From a virus: a stretch of DNA of 25,448 nucleotides. The notes below the pieces were generated by a model, which saw nothing but the letters and a program-made list of their open reading frames with translations, did not search any database and was not told the origin of the DNA. This document shows, piece by piece, positions 21,980-25,448 of this stretch. The stretch's first letter is position 1. Every line of letters starts with the position of its first letter. The stretch spans positions 1-25,448 of the IMG/VR virus record IMGVR_UViG_3300050821_000779; one strand, 5' to 3'. The position numbers and the translations under genes are program-made.

Positions 21980-22266
21980 TGCGTCGCCCTTCCAAAGCCC
22001 TGGCGCGGTACCAAGCTGCGGGTGCGGAAGTGACCCGCCTCTGGCGCCTGGCGTGCCTCCACGATAACATTGGCACAGCTAGCCAGTTCGTCGTCTTCTC
22101 CAAAGACAACCCCTTCAACGCGGAGTACAACGCCGCGGTTAAAGAGTCAATGCGTGCCCGCAAGACTTGGATGGCGGCTCGTAACCGGGCAGCCAAGCGG
22201 GACGTGCTGGATAGTTTGGGTATGAAAGAAGTGCGCGGCGCCCTTGGCGGCCGCTACATCGAATAG
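21979..22266 (+). CDS. Small basic helical protein of unknown function (95 aa)
   Basis: GTG start at 21979 shares a base with the previous TAG stop; GGGTGG lies upstream. Rich in Arg/Ala helices (RRPSKALARYQAAGAEVTRL; SMRARKTWMAARNRAAKRD), ending GALGGRYIE. May bind nucleic acid (inference from charge). No family recognised. Confidence 0.75.
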   Translation: MRRPSKALARYQAAGAEVTRLWRLACLHDNIGTASQFVVFSKDNPFNAEYNAAVKESMRARKTWMAARNRAAKRDVLDSLGMKEVRGALGGRYIE

Positions 22267-22274
22267 GAGATGAT

Positions 22275-22781
22275 ATGGACCGCAAGCCACTCAGCAACGC
22301 GCAGTTTCTTTTGCTCAAAGCCGGCGACCGAGTTTGGATTTCGTCCAGACACGGGAATGACCGTGACCACATTGAGGTCGTGCAACGCACCACCGCCACC
22401 CGCATCATGTTGGACGAGGGCGGCGAGTTCGATATCTTCTGGCGCGTTCCCACTGGCCGGTACATGGGCAGCGCCGGCCGCCAGTGCGCCAACCTTTCCT
22501 TCCGCCGGTACATCACGTACCTGGCAACCCAAGAGGAATGGGACACGCAATGTGAAAAGGAACGAATCCGCAAATCCCTGGAAACACAACGCGAGAACGA
22601 AAAGAACGACCGCGAACGCAAGCAGAAGGCTTTGCAACTCTCGTTCTCCGGCCAGCCCAACACCTACGTTCACAGTGGCCATGAAGGGAAGACTTGGAGT
22701 GTCGAAATCAGTGGCCTGACAGGCGAACAGGTCCGCAACTTGGCCCGCGTACTGAACGGGTGTTTCTGGGAGGCCAAGTGA
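22275..22781 (+). CDS. Protein of unknown function with charged coiled coil (168 aa)
   Basis: ATG 22275 after AGGAGAT. N-terminal SH3-like part LKAGDRVWISSRHGNDRDH then strand-rich region FDIFWRVPTGRYMG; a long charged helix QCEKERIRKSLETQRENEKN (92-111, continuing to about 121); C-terminal strand-helix part. The AGDRV opening recalls the small barrel gene at 18495. Its stop overlaps the polymerase-fragment gene (GTGA). Confidence 0.75.
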   Translation: MDRKPLSNAQFLLLKAGDRVWISSRHGNDRDHIEVVQRTTATRIMLDEGGEFDIFWRVPTGRYMGSAGRQCANLSFRRYITYLATQEEWDTQCEKERIRKSLETQRENEKNDRERKQKALQLSFSGQPNTYVHSGHEGKTWSVEISGLTGEQVRNLARVLNGCFWEAK

Positions 22782-23137
22782 GCCCAGAACGCCGCAGCCG
22801 GGTACGGACACCAGGCAGGTTCAAGGAAGCCTGTGACGCAGCTTATGCAACAATGCGCCGTCGGGCAGAAGTGTTCACCGTTGACATCGCGGCCGTCGAA
22901 CGCCGTATGCTGGCAAACCGTCAGCAAGAGCAAAGCCGGGACATCAACTGCAACATTCAATCAGCCGAGCAAGACATTCATCTTCTCCGTGCTGTGGAAA
23001 TGTTTGGCGTCCGTTATGAAGACGTTACCAAGGAACAACGGTCAGTTGCCAAGGCGGATAACTTTGGGAGAATCTATGCCAACCCGGGACTCCGGTCGTA
23101 CTCCGGCGACAAACCCGATGATATCATCCGCTTTTGA
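22778..23137 (+). CDS. Mini family A DNA polymerase fragment: motif A to O-helix only
   Basis: 119 residues from GTG 22778, with GGGAGG 5 bases upstream. Three Pol I hallmarks appear in order and correct spacing: motif A FTVDIAAVERRML (D36, E41, R43 match E. coli Pol I D705, E710, R712); QDIHLLRAVEMFGV (D66-H68); and O-helix VTKEQRSVAKADNFGRIYA, keeping R88, K92, F96 and Y100 (R754, K758, F762, Y766). Missing are exonuclease, thumb, and motif C with the second catalytic Asp. The protein stops 19 residues after the O-helix Tyr. Polymerase activity is not expected from this piece alone. It is intact, well placed in the operon, and has a basic N-terminus. Could be a decayed pol gene, one half of a split enzyme, or a co-opted nucleotide/DNA binder. 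Confidence 0.82.
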   Translation: MSPERRSRVRTPGRFKEACDAAYATMRRRAEVFTVDIAAVERRMLANRQQEQSRDINCNIQSAEQDIHLLRAVEMFGVRYEDVTKEQRSVAKADNFGRIYANPGLRSYSGDKPDDIIRF

Positions 23138-23330
23138 CCAAGTGTGGCAGTGGGAGGGCTCCTGGTGGCGTCCAGTCTACCGCAAGGGCCAACGTTGCCG
23201 CATTCTTGTGTGGGCGCCGGCCATGAACTCTGTCCTCGTTGAATTTGAGGACGGGTTCAAGGTCAATACGTCACGGTGGGCAGTTCGCCCGGTACGGCAG
23301 GGTGAGGTTGAGCAGTCGTCTTTCTTTTAG
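23076..23330 (+). CDS. Small beta-rich protein of unknown function (84 aa)
   Basis: ATG 23076, 6 bases after GGGAG, overlapping the polymerase-fragment gene by 62 bases; a later ATG at 23118 lacks a ribosome site. After a disordered start, QVWQWEGSWWRPVYRKGQRC and RILVWAPAMNSVLVEFEDGF then NTSRWAVRPV look like a small SH3/KOW-type barrel. Its stop overlaps the convergent glycosyltransferase stop. Confidence 0.7.
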   Translation: MPTRDSGRTPATNPMISSAFDQVWQWEGSWWRPVYRKGQRCRILVWAPAMNSVLVEFEDGFKVNTSRWAVRPVRQGEVEQSSFF

Positions 23331-24388
23331 CCGTTCATCAGGCGTGAGAACATTTTCTCGTACCATTTGCGAGGCGTGCCCAAGAAGGCAAGCCACTGTT
23401 CTATTGCCCTGGCGTTGTGCCGGCGCAGAGCTTTGAATCCGCGCACATTGCTGTTAGGATTCTTCAGCAGTCCCAGGCCGACGCTTGCGATGTCCAGGGC
23501 ATTGTCCGGGTCTGCCTTCCAGTCGTCCGGCGCCCAAGAAATTGCTGGCCCGACAACTGAAGGAACACCTGCGTGAATTCCGTCCGCAGTGACCATGTTG
23601 AAAGACTCGGTGAACGAAGGCTGCAAGAGCAGGTCCATGCGGCCAACGAGTTCCACGAAGTCATCCCAATACTGCCAGTCATGTTTGATGAGCGTGACGC
23701 CAGTGTTCTCGAAGACTTGGTTGATGGCGTTGGAAATGCAATTGCCGATTTCTTCTCCACCGCCACTCATATGGAACTCAACGGGCAAGCCGAGCCGGCG
23801 CTGGATTACAGTTGCGGCACCAGCGGCAGTCATGAAATTCTTGTAAGGCCGCAGGGCACCGAACGCTCCGATGCGGATGGGCACTCCGGTATGAGTCTTG
23901 ACTTTGCACTTGCCGACGGGATACAGGTTCGGCAAGTGAACAATCTCCCCGCCGTACGAGCCCATCATCCAGTCCGTAAAGCGATTGCAGTTGCCGCCAA
24001 CATGGAGGTTGGAATAATTCTTGGACAGTTCGTGGTATGCCCGGAGCAGGCGAACACCTTCTGGGTCCGCTTGCAGAAAGCCGACGTTGCTGTGCGACAG
24101 AATGGCAAACTTGGTGCCGGTGAAATTTTTCACCAGGGCTTCAAGGTCGTACACGCTCAGCCAAGGTGCGGAGATGACGCAGTGTGTGATTTGTTCGTGA
24201 TGAGTTTCGTTGTAGTGGTCAATGGCGGTAACGATGTCAACGTTATGGCGAACCGGGAAGACGTGGACATCAATGCCCGCGTCCCGGAGGACTTTGGCTG
24301 TCGCGAAGCCGGCCACGTTGAGGCCGACACACGAACTGCGGCACCATGCCGCAAAGTCTTTGAACACGAGTGCTAGATGGATGCTCAC
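23327..24388 (-). CDS. GT-B glycosyltransferase, GT4-like
   Basis: 353 residues from GTG 24388 with AGGAG 6 bases upstream. N-domain: VGLNVAGFATAKVLRDAGID (22-41) and strand THCVISAPWLSVYDLEALVK. C-domain: RIGAFGALRPYKNFMTAAGA (the IGaFg...KN nucleotide-sugar start), FHMSGGGEE, and FTESFNMVTADGIHAGVPSVVG, the GT4 acceptor-to-donor segment; the second Glu of the EX7E pair is Asp. It probably uses a UDP- or NDP-sugar. In phages such enzymes glycosylate DNA bases, capsid proteins or host surface sugars; no modified-base pathway is seen here. It faces left, ends against the small barrel gene and stands alone. Confidence 0.88.
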   Translation of the reverse strand: MSIHLALVFKDFAAWCRSSCVGLNVAGFATAKVLRDAGIDVHVFPVRHNVDIVTAIDHYNETHHEQITHCVISAPWLSVYDLEALVKNFTGTKFAILSHSNVGFLQADPEGVRLLRAYHELSKNYSNLHVGGNCNRFTDWMMGSYGGEIVHLPNLYPVGKCKVKTHTGVPIRIGAFGALRPYKNFMTAAGAATVIQRRLGLPVEFHMSGGGEEIGNCISNAINQVFENTGVTLIKHDWQYWDDFVELVGRMDLLLQPSFTESFNMVTADGIHAGVPSVVGPAISWAPDDWKADPDNALDIASVGLGLLKNPNSNVRGFKALRRHNARAIEQWLAFLGTPRKWYEKMFSRLMNG

Positions 24389-24427
24389 TTCAAACTCCTA
24401 TTGGGTGGATTGCTGGCGCATATCGTC

Positions 24428-24457
24428 TTGACGCTGTTCCGGGTGATGTGGTACACT
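24428..24457 (+). promoter_or_regulatory. Sigma70-type promoter upstream of the tmRNA
   Basis: TTGACG (24428-24433), 18-base spacer, TACACT (24452-24457). The predicted start lies about 130 bases before the acceptor half. A second consensus TTGACA occurs at 24470-24475 without a good -10. Confidence 0.55.
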
Positions 24458-24569
24458 TCTTGAGTCGGGTTGACATAAAAGGCTCCCGGTGCCCGCAAGG
24501 GCACTTCTACGATGTCAGTGGATATTGGGCAGCCAATGTTCGCCCGGCTGGTGGAGGCGACGTGGGAAA

Positions 24570-24880
24570 CCGCGTCACCCAAGACAACGCACGTAAACGG
24601 CATAGAGGCTCCATTTCGGACCGGGGTTCGACTCCCCGCAGGTCCACCGAACCGCCCATGTACAGGAAACTCAAACGCGGAGGCGAATGAGTCCGCAAGG
24701 GCGGTGCGGCGGGCCTGAATCGGTTTCGACGGATGGACAGCTGCTATCAACCGCGTGCCGAATAGCCTACCCGACGCAAGGGAAGGTAAACCAAGAATGC
24801 CAAACTGGCATCCAAGGTTCGTGCTTTCGTGAACGGGGCATTCGTGCCTCAGTTCGCGGCCTGCGCGGCCTAGTTGTACC
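24570..24880 (+). ncRNA. ssrA: Circularly permuted two-piece tmRNA gene
   Basis: The acceptor half precedes the coding half. Acceptor half: GGAC just before the T-arm, T stem CGGGG/CCCCG with loop TTCGACT (24622-24638), acceptor strand CAGGTCC (24639-24645), discriminator A and CC. After a 62-base intervening segment, the coding half begins GGGCCTGAATCGGTTTCGAC (24711-24730), the classic tmRNA 5' end. GGGCCTG pairs with CAGGTCC over 7 bp including G3.U70, the alanine identity pair. H2: GGATGG/CCATTT, AGC/GCT, CTAT/ATAG and CCG/CGG pair the two halves in order. A tag frame ends TTCGCGGCCTGCGCGGCCTAG (24853-24873). tmRNA rescues stalled ribosomes with SmpB and tags proteins for degradation. End points are approximate. 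Confidence 0.9.
24799..24873 (+). other. tmRNA proteolysis-tag reading frame
   Basis: The frame ends in AACAA-stop at 24871-24873, similar to the usual Ala-Ala ending of tags. With resume codon GCC (24799, followed by AAA, matching the common GCN-AAN pattern) the tag has 24 residues: AKLASKVRAF at one end and VPQFAACAA at the other. With GCA at 24838 it would be the 11-residue AFVPQFAACAA. The first is preferred because of its distance from the likely first pseudoknot, but it is not settled. Confidence 0.6.
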
Positions 24881-24916
24881 CGCGGCAGGGCCGGACCAGA
24901 ATCCGGCCCTGCCGCG
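24881..24916 (+). terminator. 15-bp perfect stem-loop after the tmRNA coding half
   Basis: Arms CGCGGCAGGGCCGGA and TCCGGCCCTGCCGCG with a 6-base loop, followed by ATTTCGAT. Eight bases after the tag stop. Likely terminates or protects the 3' end of the coding piece. Confidence 0.75.
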
Positions 24917-24934
24917 ATTTCGATGGGAGCCCAA

Positions 24935-25150
24935 GTGAAAGTCCAAACACCAAAATTTATCAGCATCACCAGTTCGGCGGAATCCATATCGGGCGGGACG
25001 TACCGCTGCATCGGGAACGTGTTCCTCTACGGCCTAACAGCCGAGGGCGAAGTCTACCAGTGGCAGGGACCATACGCGGCGTGTCGTCCAGGTGAAGTTG
25101 ACCGAGAAGGCAAATGGCACCTGTGCGCGAACGGTGTCCGGACTCCATGA
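24935..25150 (+). CDS. Small beta-rich protein of unknown function (71 aa)
   Basis: Chosen start GTG 24935 after GGGAGCC; an ATG at 24923 in the same frame overlaps that site. KFISITSSAESISGGTYRCI then VFLYGLTAEGEVYQWQGPYA resembles short phage proteins with a repeated-strand LYGLd.eG.VwqW motif. No function known. Its frame continues past the TGA stop into the next small gene. Confidence 0.65.
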   Translation: MKVQTPKFISITSSAESISGGTYRCIGNVFLYGLTAEGEVYQWQGPYAACRPGEVDREGKWHLCANGVRTP

Positions 25151-25186
25151 GGGCGCCCTAACCCAAGGCAGCTCACTGTAACCCTG

Positions 25187-25327
25187 GTGCTACAGATTGG
25201 CACCACCCGGTATGTGGCCGAGGGCTTTCTCCACAGCAGCGTGCGGTACTGTTTTCCTCCCAAGGACGCCACCCTTGCTCAAGTGGCGGAATGGGCTCGC
25301 CTAAATCCTCTCCCAGAAGCGATTTAA
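25187..25327 (+). CDS. Small protein of unknown function (46 aa)
   Basis: Same frame as the previous gene. The protein-like part LQIGTTRYVAEGFLHSSVRY then CFPPKDATLAQVAEWARLNP reads well, but only GTG 25187 is a candidate start and no clear ribosome site precedes it. Either a weakly initiated gene or the end of a longer product. Confidence 0.45.
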   Translation: MLQIGTTRYVAEGFLHSSVRYCFPPKDATLAQVAEWARLNPLPEAI

Positions 25328-25448
25328 CGCATTATCTCCTCGGGGTAGCACTTTGACCCGCCTGCCCGGCGAACGCCGTGCCTGGCCCGCCCCGTTGCTG
25401 CGGTTGCCCCGATTATAATGAATCCATTTCGCGGACGTGTGTATGGAA
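25328..25448 (+). promoter_or_regulatory. Non-coding end of window with perfect -10 box
   Basis: TATAAT at 25414-25419; the matching -35 is poor (CCGTTG, 16-base spacer). A CGGCG AA CGCCG hairpin lies before it. ATGGAA at 25443 may begin the next gene but only two codons are visible. Confidence 0.4.

Noticed and set aside
24573-24649. Stand-alone tRNA at the T-arm near 24622
   Set aside because: No 5' acceptor strand, D-arm or anticodon arm at the right distance upstream; the matching strand lies downstream at 24711.
24385-25011. 208-codon minus-strand open frame across the tmRNA
   Set aside because: Protein composition is unnatural (many Pro/Arg/Ser), no ribosome site, and it covers a well-supported RNA gene.
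24711-25050. Ordinary one-piece tmRNA beginning at 24711
   Set aside because: No T-arm or acceptor 3' strand follows the tag; both lie upstream, as a permuted gene predicts.

Overview
The window is part of a tailed-phage or prophage genome of the siphovirus type with an HK97/GTA-like structural module. From about 18.2 kb down to base 1, nearly everything is on the minus strand in classic late-gene order: a small membrane protein, TerS, TerL, portal, prohead protease, major capsid protein, a small head protein, head-tail connector, a 588-aa multidomain structural protein, head closure, tail terminator, tail tube, the G/T tail-assembly chaperones with a -1 frameshift, tape measure, and a DUF2460 distal tail protein cut by the window edge. 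One HNH endonuclease gene (9324-9734) sits in the opposite orientation between the small head gene and the capsid gene. A gp10-like head-tail gene that normally lies inside this cluster is instead at 18814-19293, beside a tRNA.

From about 18.3 to 23.3 kb, short tightly packed genes run rightward. These are the accessory or early genes: small unknowns, a frameshifted DUF6891-like gene, a DUF2786-type protein, a zinc ribbon, and a 119-aa protein carrying only the motif A to O-helix part of family A DNA polymerases. Two near-identical promoter/leader units (19437-19489 and 21701-21754) drive this block. Between the two gene sets lies an initiator-like tRNA(CAU) (19299-19375, minus) and a symmetrical AGTACT element next to the first promoter.

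After a leftward GT-B glycosyltransferase (23327-24388), the window holds what I consider its most striking feature: a circularly permuted, two-piece tmRNA gene (about 24570-24916). The 3' half of the tRNA-like domain (T-arm and acceptor strand) comes first and the 5' half plus tag reading frame comes second. The two halves can form a 7-bp acceptor stem including the alanine-identity G3.U70 pair, plus a long interrupted H2 helix. It is followed by two small rightward genes and a perfect TATAAT near the window end.

Host: not determinable from this window. The permuted tmRNA (a form known from alphaproteobacteria, some betaproteobacteria and cyanobacteria), an initiator tRNA scaffold close to the proteobacterial one, and a DUF2460 tail protein shared with alphaproteobacterial gene transfer agents make a proteobacterial host the best guess. 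No integrase, lysis cassette, CRISPR array, rRNA or insertion sequence was seen.
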